A stretch of DNA of 23,850 nt, taken from NCBI GenBank assembly GCA_024223125.1, contig JAAEOP010000409.1:1-23850 (forward strand), in the 5' to 3' direction. Origin of the DNA: Chloroflexota bacterium (GTDB lineage Bacteria > Chloroflexota > Anaerolineae > Promineifilales > Promineifilaceae). The notes under the pieces are model-generated. The model searched no databases. It was not told the origin of the DNA and was given only the letters and a program-made list of their open reading frames with translations. The first letter of the stretch is position 1; each line of letters starts with the position of its first letter. Made by a program: the position numbers and the translations under genes. Positions 14,170 through 22,032 of this stretch are shown here, piece after piece.

Positions 14170-15109
14170 ATGAATCAATATCCGTCCGCCATCATTGAAA
14201 AAGCCAAGAAACAGGAAAAACTACTACAAGCACACGCTGCCGGCAAAACATTGGCGCAAGCGCGGGCCATTGTCGGTATTACGAAAATGAGGGTCAAAGA
14301 GGCTAACCGACTGCAAAGAAAGTACGAAGCGGGCAGCTCTACCTGGGAAGCGTTGCTGGACGGCCGTTTCGGACATGATATCAAAGCCAACTCTGCTTTT
14401 GAACGGCTTTACATACAAATATCTGACAATGGAGCATTTTCTGGGACAACTGACGCGGCTCAAAGTCGGGTATCCATTGGCCAATACATTGGCAAACGTT
14501 TATGCACAAAGCCAATATCCTGGCGAAGAACCGATAATTATCTTCACAGATTGGCATGTCAACACACCCACGCGCTATCTTCATTTATAGTTGAAGGAGA
14601 ATGGCAAACCGTTTTCGACGACGCCAGCCGCGAAGCGGTCTATGCGCGGTGGCGCAATTGAGACAAAACAGCAGTCGACCCGCGCCAATTTGTATTGTTG
14701 CGCCCCATCGGCAAAACAGAACCAACCCGGATTTACACGGGATTGATGCCTGAAAACCTACCCGCCGCAGTTATACCTGGGTGTCACCGTCATTGTGCGA
14801 CAACGTCAGAAAATAGAGCATGGGCAACGAGAAGGAAAAGCAGTGAAACGACTGAAGCAAGGGCTGGGGCGGCGGCGAAAGGAATTAACGCGGCGTACAG
14901 TCAGTTTGAGAAAGAAACAGCATCATTTGCACGAAAAGATTATCGAGTTTCAGGAGCGTATGGCTGAATTCAAACCGCAGTTGAGCCAACGGATACAGAA
15001 ACGAGATGCGATAGACACAGAAACGCTTTGCCGTCAGCGCCATTTGGAAAAAGACCAGATCATGGTGGATTGGCAAATTTTGCTGAACAACTTGAAGCGA
15101 TGGAAATAA
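14170..15109 (+). pseudogene. Degenerate transposase (frameshifts, nonsense, internal deletion)
   Basis: The remnant starts in one frame with a helix-turn-helix-like region (EKLLQAHAAGKTLAQARAIV, then VKEANRLQRKYEAG, WEALLDGRFGHDIKANSA). From about 14395 sense moves to the second frame (VGYPLANTLANVYAQSQYPG, then EEPIIIFTDWHVNTPTRYLH), where TDWHV looks like a catalytic-Asp strand. It returns to the first frame (FDDASREAVYARWRN), which is broken by TGA at 14659-14661 where the sense continues as DKTAVDPRQFVLLRPIGKT. From about 14760 it is again in the second frame, as a basic coiled coil ending in LEKDQIMVDWQILLNNL (stop 15109). The coiled-coil end resembles a transposase type I associate with Chloroflexota genomes; the IS family is not assigned. 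Much of the catalytic core is missing. It is not expected to be functional. Confidence 0.55.
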
Positions 15110-15537
15110 CATGCCAGCAATTCAATTAGGCTGGCCTATGTTGGCGAGACGGTTGCTTACTTCGTTCTTTCGGACAGAAACCGCCGTGATTCCAGTTATA
15201 TAATTGCTAAGGTACTGTACAAACCTAATGTTAGCTCCAAAAGTGTCAAGTTAATTCCCCGGGTTTTTGAACCATGCCCAAAATTCAAGTAGTAATCGAC
15301 AGTCATACTAATGGTTGTGGCCGGTCGGGTAGAATGGTTACTTTCCTGGTAGGCGGGTATCCTGTGCCTAATGATCACTCCTGGGGAAATAGTAGAGCAT
15401 GTTATCATTCTCTGGGAGAAAGAATTCAATCAACATTTGGTTGTTTTGAGGTGTCGCGAATCTATCTGCCGGTGATGATACGGCCGTAGTTACAGTCTCT
15501 AATTCAGATGTCGGGCGCTTTTACCAGAAATAGCTAA
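15110..15537. other. Spacer without a recognised gene
   Basis: No convincing gene is seen on either strand here. An open stretch at 15274-15489 (+) begins MPKIQVVIDSHTNG but shows no family signature and no Shine-Dalgarno. TTCCAGTTAT at 15190-15199 mirrors a word in front of the transposase remnant. The stretch is probably decayed mobile DNA. Confidence 0.4.
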
Positions 15538-15572
15538 CAGAAATCCGATTTCTCTGAGAAATTGGATTTCTG
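15538..15572. repeat. 16-bp hairpin, CCGATTTCT family
   Basis: CAGAAATCCGATTTCT (15538-15553) and AGAAATTGGATTTCTG (15557-15572) pair along 16 bases with one G-T pair and a CTG loop. It shares the CCGATTTCT core with the paaX leader hairpin at 9152-9210. No T-run follows on either strand. Confidence 0.7.
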
Positions 15573-15603
15573 CGCTAAAAAAACAAATTTGCCCGAAGAT
15601 GCG

Positions 15604-15609
15604 TATAAT
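15604..15609 (+). promoter_or_regulatory. Consensus -10 box 7 bases before ATG (leaderless type)
   Basis: TATAAT at 15604-15609 ends 7 bases before ATG 15617. The -35 region (AAACAA-like) is poor. The position implies that the mRNA of the DUF309 gene starts at or next to its ATG. Confidence 0.5.
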
Positions 15610-15616
15610 CAGGGGC

Positions 15617-16459
15617 ATGAATGAGATAGAAAAACCGATCATTGTCGGTTTTACGGCCGACTTAATGTTCAGCAGCAAAATTCAAAATGTGGCTAATGCG
15701 ACCGGCTTCCGAATGAAATGGGTGGAAAGTGCGGCCGAGTTGGGTGAGATGGATTCCAATGAAAAAATACGAGGGGAGCGGCTGCACGGCCGTGAAGGTC
15801 AATTGTTCCAAAAAATGGCCGCCTGGCAGCCCGTTCTACTTCTATTTGATCTGACCAATCAAGCAATCCCCTGGGAAAAATGGCTGCCCCTTCTCAAAAC
15901 ATCTTCAGCAACGCGCCGCATTCCCATCATCGCCTTTGGTCCTCATACAGATGTAGACATATTCCAAACAGCTAAAAGCCGGGGAGCCGACGCTGTTTAT
16001 GCTCGCTCCCGATTCTTTGGCAATATGCCCCACTTGCTGCAAAAACATGCTCGCCTACCCGATTCTGAGGCTCTGGCTGATATCTGCGCTGAACCATTAG
16101 CTGCGCTGGCGTTGACAGGGATCGCTCTCTTCAACCAAGGCGAGTATTACAAATGCCACGATGCCCTGGAAGAAGCATGGAAGCAGGACACAACGCCGGG
16201 GCGCAACCTGTACCGGGGTGTTTTGCAATACAGTATTGCTCTGTACCAGATTGAGCAGAGTAATTATCGCGGTGCAGTGAAGATGCTGCTGCGGGTGCGC
16301 CAATGGCTGGATCCGCTGCCAGTAGTTTGCCGGAGTGTCAATGTAGCCAGACTGCGTGAGAATATTCAGCTAACGGCGGACAAAGTACAAGAATTGGGGG
16401 AAGATGGGTTGGTTACGTTTGATTTTACGGCCGTACTCCCCATCGAGATCATTGAGTGA
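15617..16459 (+). CDS. Pseudo-receiver / DUF309 fusion protein
   Basis: This 280-aa protein has two parts. Residues 7-145 look like a response-regulator receiver in outline (IIVGFTADLMFSSKIQNVA, QPVLLLFDLT with Asp78, RIPIIAFGPH, ARSRFF). The paired acidic residues of the first strand and the conserved lysine are not clear, so it is probably a pseudo-receiver. Residues 168-235 match DUF309 (ALFNQGEYYKCHDALEEAW, RGVLQYSIALYQIEQSNYRG), a helical domain of unknown function with conserved Glu and His in the GE-x5-H-x-x-LEE-x-W pattern. ATG 15617 is preferred over ATG 15599 because TATAAT lies 7 bases upstream and the upstream ATG would lie in front of that promoter. The next gene overlaps or nearly abuts it, so they are co-transcribed. 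Confidence 0.8.
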   Translation: MNEIEKPIIVGFTADLMFSSKIQNVANATGFRMKWVESAAELGEMDSNEKIRGERLHGREGQLFQKMAAWQPVLLLFDLTNQAIPWEKWLPLLKTSSATRRIPIIAFGPHTDVDIFQTAKSRGADAVYARSRFFGNMPHLLQKHARLPDSEALADICAEPLAALALTGIALFNQGEYYKCHDALEEAWKQDTTPGRNLYRGVLQYSIALYQIEQSNYRGAVKMLLRVRQWLDPLPVVCRSVNVARLRENIQLTADKVQELGEDGLVTFDFTAVLPIEIIE

Positions 16460-16464
16460 TATCT

Positions 16465-17448
16465 ATGTTTCCTATTCAATTCAAACGTCAATTTTCAATG
16501 TTCATATTGTGGCTTAGCTTTCTTTTCCTCGGCCTTTTTCTATTGGTTGCTTGTGGACAAAGGTCAGAACAAGAGCCACACGTTGTTACCCCGACGCCCA
16601 CAACAATGCCAACAGATACGGCCGTATCCAAAACAAACGCGCTCCCCTTTGTGCCCGGAGAATTAACCATGCACAAATTGGTTGTAAACGGGTTGGAACG
16701 GGAGTATGGTATTTATGTGCCCACGGCCGTAGCAAAAACAGACCCCATGCCGCTTATCATCAATCTACATGGTTCCGGGGCAACCATATTGCAGCATGAA
16801 TTCCTGACTGACATGTCGGCTAAAGCTGAGGAGAAAGGATTTATTTTGCTTTATCCGGTCGCCAGGATTGATCTTTGGGGCAATTGGTATTTGAAAGCAG
16901 ATCCAGAACGTGATGAAGATGTGGCTTTTATACGCCAACTTGTGCAAACAGTTCAGACAACCCTTCCTATAGATTCCCGACGAATTTACGCCACTGGCGC
17001 TTCGATGGGGGGCGGTATGGCCAATCGTCTAGGTTGTGACGCGGCCGATTTATTTGCGGCTGTTGCCCCTGTCGCGGCCGTGTATACCGATTATGCCCAT
17101 TGCAGCCCTTCCGAACCCATTGCTTTTCTAGCAATACATGGCACGGAAGATGATGGGGCTTATTTTTACGGCCGTGATGATCTGCAATTACCGTCTGTTG
17201 GCGGTTTGGCTCAGGCGTGGGCCATCACTAACGGCTGCCGCTCTCAGCCAGTGGAAACGGAATGGGAACCTCTTGTTACAGAAGTAAAATGGAGTGAATG
17301 TGAACGTGATGTGACCGTTATGCTTTATGCGTTGGAAGGATATGGGCATGGCTGGCCTAACCCCAACGTCTTGCCGTCTCAAGTAGATGATTTTACGTTT
17401 GATGCCACTGATGTGATTGTGGAATTTTTGATGGGGCATCCAAAATAG
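16465..17448 (+). CDS. Secreted lipoprotein esterase, PHB depolymerase/feruloyl esterase (LpqC-like) family
   Basis: This 327-aa protein begins with a basic stretch and a hydrophobic segment ending in the lipobox LVAC (Cys30), so it should be a lipoprotein on the outer face of the membrane. A Pro/Thr-rich linker follows (TPTPTTMPTD), then an alpha/beta-hydrolase domain: INLHGSGAT near 100 (oxyanion region), ATGASMGGGMANRL with nucleophile Ser180, AIHGTEDDGAYFYG with the likely acid, and GYGHGWPNPN with the likely catalytic His295. These are hallmarks of the PHB depolymerase/LpqC/feruloyl esterase group, which cleaves polyester or hydroxycinnamate ester bonds. A feruloyl-type activity would suit the aryl-CoA genes nearby, but that is speculative. 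GTG 16456 overlapping the previous stop (GTGA) is an alternative start. Confidence 0.85.
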   Translation: MFPIQFKRQFSMFILWLSFLFLGLFLLVACGQRSEQEPHVVTPTPTTMPTDTAVSKTNALPFVPGELTMHKLVVNGLEREYGIYVPTAVAKTDPMPLIINLHGSGATILQHEFLTDMSAKAEEKGFILLYPVARIDLWGNWYLKADPERDEDVAFIRQLVQTVQTTLPIDSRRIYATGASMGGGMANRLGCDAADLFAAVAPVAAVYTDYAHCSPSEPIAFLAIHGTEDDGAYFYGRDDLQLPSVGGLAQAWAITNGCRSQPVETEWEPLVTEVKWSECERDVTVMLYALEGYGHGWPNPNVLPSQVDDFTFDATDVIVEFLMGHPK

Positions 17449-17482
17449 GTGTCTATTTCGCAGCCCGGATTAAAAAGAGTGG

Positions 17483-18490
17483 CTATTTGTGTGTTGAAGC
17501 GTGTAAGATACACCACTCCAATTCGGTGTCGGTTATCGGAATGCCATCAACCCCGACGCCTTCCAGAACTTTTCCGGTAGGGGTTGGACTTGCAGCGCCA
17601 ACGCAGCTATTCATTATTTTGACTCGCCAACTTGCATGATGAAAATGGGAAACGGCCGTTTCCCGATACAAAAACGTTTCCAACCCCGACTCCCAAATTA
17701 CCTTTGCATTGACTTCATCATCCTCTGGAAAGAAAAAGGAGACGCCCAGAAAACGGCCGTTGACGATCCGACCCAACTCCGCGCCTAAAGCGCCAGGTTT
17801 TTCAATGTTAGGCAATCCCAAATTTGTGGTCATTAGCGGCACAACATTGTCCCTAAAAGGTGTACGCCGGGCGTCAAAAGCCAGCAGTGTTACCCGATCA
17901 TAGTAGCCAAAGTGAGACAAATAAAGCCGATTGCGCCGCAGCACACGCGGGCTGAAATCGGTGGCGATAATGGGTTGATGGCGTTGTTGGATCAACTTCT
18001 CTACCAAATAACCACGACCTGAAGCCAGATCAACGATTGGTTCGTTGGACGAGCCAAGTTGAGCTAAAAGAAAATCAACCTGACTGCTCCAGCATGTCAA
18101 GTAATCATTTGTATATAGTCCTACCTGTGCGGTTTCTTCAGCCTGTTTTGCCTCAGCGTACTGGCCTTTCTCGTCCAACACCATTGACCGAAACATCTGG
18201 TCAGCCGGGGATATAGCTTCTAATGGCGGTTCCATCAATTGCCGTTCAACCTCAGGATGATCTCGCAAAAACTTCATGAGATTGCTATCAACTTGTTCCC
18301 ACATATCATTACGGGGTAGGTCGGGCAGTAGGAAAATGCCGATCTCATCTCGAACGGGGTAGTTGGATTGACAGGTCAGGCAATTTGCCACGGCCGTGTG
18401 TAGTCGTTCAGACGTCTGTTTCTCAATCTCCCAGACCAGTTCTCCATGGCAGGCCGGGCAAACGAGCATATCTATTACATATTTATGCAT
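17483..18490 (-). CDS. Trm112-like zinc-ribbon + SAM methyltransferase
   Basis: This 335-aa protein starts with a Trm112-type zinc ribbon: DMLVCPACHGEL with Cys11/Cys14 and NCLTCQSNYPV with Cys37/Cys40. After a helical linker comes a Rossmann methyltransferase domain with SAM motif I PIVDLASGRGYL (151-162), motif II IIATDFSPRVLRRN and a motif IV region (LLAFDARRTPF, VVPLMTTNLGLPNI). The substrate is unknown; the Trm112-like part may hold the substrate or partner. It starts directly at the stop of the upstream methyltransferase (TAA-ATG), and the strong Shine-Dalgarno GGAGGT (18502-18497) lies inside the upstream coding end, so translation of the two is coupled. The last 40 residues (CVGAASPTPTGKVLEGVGVD) are less regular. 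It ends 34 bases from the convergent esterase gene. Confidence 0.85.
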   Translation of the reverse strand: MHKYVIDMLVCPACHGELVWEIEKQTSERLHTAVANCLTCQSNYPVRDEIGIFLLPDLPRNDMWEQVDSNLMKFLRDHPEVERQLMEPPLEAISPADQMFRSMVLDEKGQYAEAKQAEETAQVGLYTNDYLTCWSSQVDFLLAQLGSSNEPIVDLASGRGYLVEKLIQQRHQPIIATDFSPRVLRRNRLYLSHFGYYDRVTLLAFDARRTPFRDNVVPLMTTNLGLPNIEKPGALGAELGRIVNGRFLGVSFFFPEDDEVNAKVIWESGLETFLYRETAVSHFHHASWRVKIMNSCVGAASPTPTGKVLEGVGVDGIPITDTELEWCILHASTHK

Positions 18491-19213
18491 TTAGCCACCT
18501 CCTTTTGTGGCGCTGATTAGAAAGAAAGGGAGATGGGCAATTTGTGCCCATCTTTCGGTTAACTGATCAGAAAAATTGGCGCACTGATTTAATCTACTTC
18601 TTTCCGTTTCTGCTAATGGGAGCGTTTGTAAAAAGTCAAATCGGGTGGGGGAAGCTGGTAATACCTTATTTAGTAAATTCAGTTCTACCTGAAAATCAGT
18701 CTGAGTCAGCAGCCCTGGCAGTTGTCGGCCGATCTCCGGTTCAGCCCCAGCGCGGGTCAAAGCAGCCAGCCAAAGGTCACGGGTAGCTATTTCAGGAGGG
18801 TATTCTATCATGCCTGCATAATCCGGTTCCAGGGCGATGAGGATGCCGCCGGGTTGTAAGACGCGGTAGATTTCGGCGACGGCCGTTTCCACATCTCCCA
18901 CCCACAGCAGCACACATTGGCAAAACACCAAGTCAAACGTCTCATCTGCAAAAGGTAATCTGAGCGCGTCCCCGTTCACACATTCATTATGGGCGCTTTT
19001 TGGGAGGGCGGCCGTTTCCCTATCCAACGCTACCACAAGACCGCTGCCCCGCCGGACTAATTCCCCCGTTACCGCTCCGTACCCCGCGCCTAAATCTAAA
19101 ATCGGCCGTCGGTGAGCAATGCCCGTCCGCCGCAGCAGCCGCGCCCGCGCCGGGGCTAACCAGCTAGCCTGTTGTTGTAATAAATGTTGGGAAGGAAGCG
19201 CGGGTAAGTTCAT
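18491..19213 (-). CDS. Class I SAM-dependent methyltransferase
   Basis: This 240-aa Methyltransf_11-type enzyme has motif I ILDLGAGYGAV (38-48), the acidic end of strand two in VVALDRE, the GDALRLPF segment, FDLVFCQCVLLWV and EIYRVLQPGGILIALEPDY. Its fold resembles ubiquinone/menaquinone-type and small-molecule methyltransferases, but the substrate cannot be told. The start is taken as ATG 19213, giving MNLPALPSQHLL; a TTG at 19237 would overlap the preceding gene's end by 8 bases. Its C-terminal KGGG is encoded by the Shine-Dalgarno of the next gene, which begins at the base after its stop. The tight pairing with the Trm112-like methyltransferase suggests that they work on related substrates. 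Confidence 0.87.
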   Translation of the reverse strand: MNLPALPSQHLLQQQASWLAPARARLLRRTGIAHRRPILDLGAGYGAVTGELVRRGSGLVVALDRETAALPKSAHNECVNGDALRLPFADETFDLVFCQCVLLWVGDVETAVAEIYRVLQPGGILIALEPDYAGMIEYPPEIATRDLWLAALTRAGAEPEIGRQLPGLLTQTDFQVELNLLNKVLPASPTRFDFLQTLPLAETERSRLNQCANFSDQLTERWAQIAHLPFFLISATKGGG

Positions 19214-19229
19214 GATGCCAGTTTGTAAT

Positions 19230-19994
19230 TTAATCAATCAACTGTATGCCATGTTTATCACAATGGGCGCGTACTTCATCACTCGCTGCCAGAGAAACGA
19301 ATATACCTTCTACCTCTTTGTCCTGGTTTTGGGCTGCAATCACCTGTATTTTTAAGGCAAACAGTTCTACGTCGCCAGGTTTAGCCGTTGCCTTTACTTC
19401 TAAGACCGATATTTTGCCATTCTCAATGATCAGGTCAACTTCTGAAGTAAAGCCAGACGGAAAAACGAGATGATCTGCATCGTCCAGAGTTTGGCGCAAA
19501 TGTATACTCTCTGCTTTAAGGTCTGGATTATTCAGTCCATAACGTAGCGCTTCGGCAAACAAATCTTCCAATGTTTGTCCCTTATCGTTTCGCATCTGCC
19601 CGGTGACAAATCGTAGCCATTTTTCCTGGCCGTCTATCTTTTTGATAATCAGTTCTTGTCCATGACGTAACTGGATAATATCCCGTTTCATACCCAGTTG
19701 TTCTTGGTGGACTTCATCAAAGCGTTGGTCAACCTGCTCAAAGCGTTGGTCAACCTGCTCAAAGCGTTGGTCAACCTGCTCAAAGCGTTGGTCAACCTGC
19801 TCAAAGTTTTCCTTTGTTTCCTGGCGGTGTTCTCTCACTTCAGCCAACATTTGGGCCAGCTCATCCCGGCGAGGGAAATGTTCGGCTAGAATGCCCTCAA
19901 TTGTGGTGGCAACTTCTGGTTCCTGACGAATGATGTCAGGCAGGATTTTGATTATGTAATCTCGAATTTGCTTAAACTCATTTTCAGCCAACAT
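19230..19994 (-). CDS. Coiled-coil protein with PD-(D/E)XK nuclease-like domain (DUF3782-type)
   Basis: This 254-aa protein has an N-terminal helical part, then near-identical heptads EQVDQRF (about 65-92), a coiled coil encoded by four exact 21-bp tandem units, then a C-terminal domain. That domain reads DHLVFPSGFTSEVDLIIENG and ISVLEVKATAKPGDVELFAL, with Asp187 and Glu199-x-Lys201. This matches the PD-(D/E)XK nuclease core, with Glu143 a candidate first acid. Such DUF3782-like proteins are common in cyanobacteria and Chloroflexota and are often multi-copy; no reaction is established to my knowledge. DNA binding or cleavage is possible. It overlaps or nearly abuts the methyltransferase that follows, so it belongs to the five-gene minus-strand run. 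Confidence 0.8.
   Translation of the reverse strand: MLAENEFKQIRDYIIKILPDIIRQEPEVATTIEGILAEHFPRRDELAQMLAEVREHRQETKENFEQVDQRFEQVDQRFEQVDQRFEQVDQRFDEVHQEQLGMKRDIIQLRHGQELIIKKIDGQEKWLRFVTGQMRNDKGQTLEDLFAEALRYGLNNPDLKAESIHLRQTLDDADHLVFPSGFTSEVDLIIENGKISVLEVKATAKPGDVELFALKIQVIAAQNQDKEVEGIFVSLAASDEVRAHCDKHGIQLID
19720..19803. repeat. Four exact 21-bp tandem repeats inside a gene
   Basis: The unit AAGCGTTGGTCAACCTGCTCA (21 bp) is repeated four times without a mismatch. On the coding (minus) strand each unit adds one heptad EQVDQRF to a coiled coil. Exact identity implies recent slippage or recombination, so the copy number is likely to vary between strains. Confidence 0.9.
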
Positions 19995-20063
19995 GCGGTC
20001 ACATCCTTGTTTGGGTGATTAACATTTATTATACATGATGAACGGCCGTTCTGACTATCACCC

Positions 20064-21944
20064 CTATCGTCCACCACCGGCGCAGGCGCAGGCGCAGGCA
20101 CACCCGGCACAGGCGCAAGCGCAGCTACTGCCGCCGGAAGATGAGCCGCCGCTGCCGCCAGATGAGGAAGAGAGCGCCTTGAACACATCCCCCGTTACTT
20201 TGTCGGCACCGCTCAAATTGATGATACCGCCGGAGGCTTCTTTCCCTTGCAAGATTGTGGGGGAAATTGCATCGGTTAGTTTTCCGGCCGTGTTTTCTGT
20301 CCAGCCAGCGAAGGAGGCAGCTACATCGCTGAAAGTGGTTTTGCCGCCGTAAGACGGCCCCGATTGGCCACCAGTGGGAAGGCTGGGGCCGCTGGAGCTA
20401 CTGGAATGGGTGTGGGCATACGGCCGTGCCCATCCCGGATAATAATGATAACCGTGCCGTCGGAATGATTTGTCATAATCATCATCCAGAAAAATCCAGG
20501 GCCATGTTTTGTCCAGATGAGATTCCAGTTCGGGAACCTCGCCAATACGTTTGGCTTGCTCCATTGCCTGGGCAATAATCTTGTGGTAATAATCCTGCGT
20601 GTCAGAGAGATCAAATCCTTTCATGCGAGTGACTACACTTTTGATTAACCTCTTCATGGGGGCGCTGAATTCCAGTTTATGTACCGGTTCGCCATCATCA
20701 TTTTGCAGTACATTCAGAAATTCATGTTCATAATTGCGGAGGACGATGCCCTGTTTTTGGGCGATTTTTTGCCGCTGCTGCCGCCGCACTTTGGCAGATT
20801 TCTTATCAATAAAATAAGCCCGCTCAACCACAACCCGCAGCGGAGAATCATCTTTGAGCGTTATTGTGCCTTTATCTAGCAGGCCAAAGATGATGAGCAG
20901 CAGTACTTTGTTCAAGGGCAGTTCCAGCAAGATGGCTGCTTCGGGGGCGGTTAGGCCACGTTTGATGCCGCCTCCCTCTACCTGAGCAATAGCCGGTAAA
21001 TATTTATCCTTTTTGGTAGCCACCCGCCATTCAACAAAGCCAACGGCCGCAATGGAGATGGGTAGCGCCAGCAGCACGGCCGTTGGATTCACAAACAACC
21101 ACCAGATCAAACCGCAGGCCACCATAGCAAAGACGATAAAGCCTGTGCCGCCACTAAATCGGAAAAAAGACACCGCCAACAAAATAAATGTCAACACGCC
21201 AAAGAATATGACGATGCCAGGATTATCTGTCAGCCATTTCTGTACAATGTCTAGCAATGTTTGCTCGATGACCCGGCTCATGCCAGTGGTGGGGAAAGAA
21301 ACGCCAACCCGATGTGCTTCGGTAGCCAGCGCCGTCGGCCAATGCCAGCCGACAACGGCATGTTCCTCAAACGTGGTCTTATCGGTAAAAGCTTCATCCT
21401 GGTACAACACATCCTCTCCGTTTACTTCTGGCAGCATGTGAACGACCACAAAAATGTCTGAACTACCGGCCACTACTGACGGATCAAACCAGGTAGGCGT
21501 TATTTGCATGGAAGCGTAGTCATCTTGGGTTGTGTCTTCATAAACCATGTCCGGCATAGGAAACTCAACATGCAGTACACCGCTTCGACCGGGTTGGATT
21601 GCCTGATCGTGCAGGTGGATTTCTACGCCAGTGTCAATATATTCAGATACGCGGATATCGGTGAGGGGACGGCCGTTGATGGACGCCTTGAAGTCGCTCA
21701 GATTATAGTCTTTATGCGGCGTGCCAATATCTACAATATCAATGGCTGAGTAACCGGGTTTATTGGCAAAGGTCATGTCGTAGATGATGTAGGCGGAAGC
21801 GTCTGGCTGTACAAAAACCTGCATTCGCAGTTCGGGTACGCCAAAGAAGTATTTCTGTGCCTGGGATGGGGCAGCAGAAACAAGCAGAAGCAACAGTAGT
21901 CCCAGAAAAGAGATGAGGGTAAGGGGGGAGCGGCTGTTTTTCAT
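20064..21944 (-). CDS. DUF2207-type membrane protein with C-terminal Cys-Ala repeat
   Basis: This 626-aa protein has a signal peptide (about 1-29, ending PSQAQ), an extracellular beta-rich DUF2207-like domain (30-240), transmembrane segments at about 243-262, 267-285 and 287-304, and a predicted cytoplasmic part from about 310 with a winged-helix-like stretch (LTAPEAAILLELPLNKVLLL). It then has a low-complexity Ser/Gly tail. The last 19 residues are (CA)3-G-(CA)4-GGGR, seven cysteines at 608, 610, 612, 615, 617, 619 and 621, while the rest has almost no Cys. Regular Cys repeats at a C-terminus next to a Gly-Ser linker look like a peptide-modification or metal site. The gene before it in the operon encodes a SPASM-containing radical-SAM relative. 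A Shine-Dalgarno AAAGGAG lies 10 bases before ATG 21944. Confidence 0.85.
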   Translation of the reverse strand: MKNSRSPLTLISFLGLLLLLLVSAAPSQAQKYFFGVPELRMQVFVQPDASAYIIYDMTFANKPGYSAIDIVDIGTPHKDYNLSDFKASINGRPLTDIRVSEYIDTGVEIHLHDQAIQPGRSGVLHVEFPMPDMVYEDTTQDDYASMQITPTWFDPSVVAGSSDIFVVVHMLPEVNGEDVLYQDEAFTDKTTFEEHAVVGWHWPTALATEAHRVGVSFPTTGMSRVIEQTLLDIVQKWLTDNPGIVIFFGVLTFILLAVSFFRFSGGTGFIVFAMVACGLIWWLFVNPTAVLLALPISIAAVGFVEWRVATKKDKYLPAIAQVEGGGIKRGLTAPEAAILLELPLNKVLLLIIFGLLDKGTITLKDDSPLRVVVERAYFIDKKSAKVRRQQRQKIAQKQGIVLRNYEHEFLNVLQNDDGEPVHKLEFSAPMKRLIKSVVTRMKGFDLSDTQDYYHKIIAQAMEQAKRIGEVPELESHLDKTWPWIFLDDDYDKSFRRHGYHYYPGWARPYAHTHSSSSSGPSLPTGGQSGPSYGGKTTFSDVAASFAGWTENTAGKLTDAISPTILQGKEASGGIINLSGADKVTGDVFKALSSSSGGSGGSSSGGSSCACACAGCACACACAGGGR

Positions 21945-21972
21945 TTTATGTGTTCTCCTTTTTTCAGTGTGC

Positions 21973-22023
21973 AGTTTTCAGTGTGCAGTCGTTATATTGC
22001 GTGAAGAGATATTACTGAAAACT
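21973..22023. repeat. Spacer inverted repeat with CAGTTTTCAGTGTGCAG words
   Basis: AGTTTTCAGT (21973-21982) and ACTGAAAACT (22014-22023) are perfect complements with a 31-base loop. The CAGTGTNCAG and CAGTTTTCAG words here also occur right of the MITE at 13976-14002, an unrelated locus. Confidence 0.55.
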
Positions 22024-22032
22024 AAAAACTGA

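Noticed and set aside
13976..14173. Open frame between the MITE and the transposase remnant
   Set aside because: It is made partly of CAGTGT spacer words and has no ribosome site or family similarity.
15196..15489. Open stretches on both strands after the transposase remnant
   Set aside because: No recognisable domain, no ribosome site, and they lie in decayed mobile DNA.
19720..19803. Regular repeats considered as a CRISPR array
   Set aside because: The 21-bp units are directly adjacent with no spacers and encode protein heptads in frame.
20035..20352. Open reading frame on the plus strand rich in Ala, Gln and Pro over the Cys-Ala tail region
   Set aside because: It is the antisense shadow of the Gly/Ser and Cys-Ala codons of the DUF2207-type gene; no ribosome site or family match.
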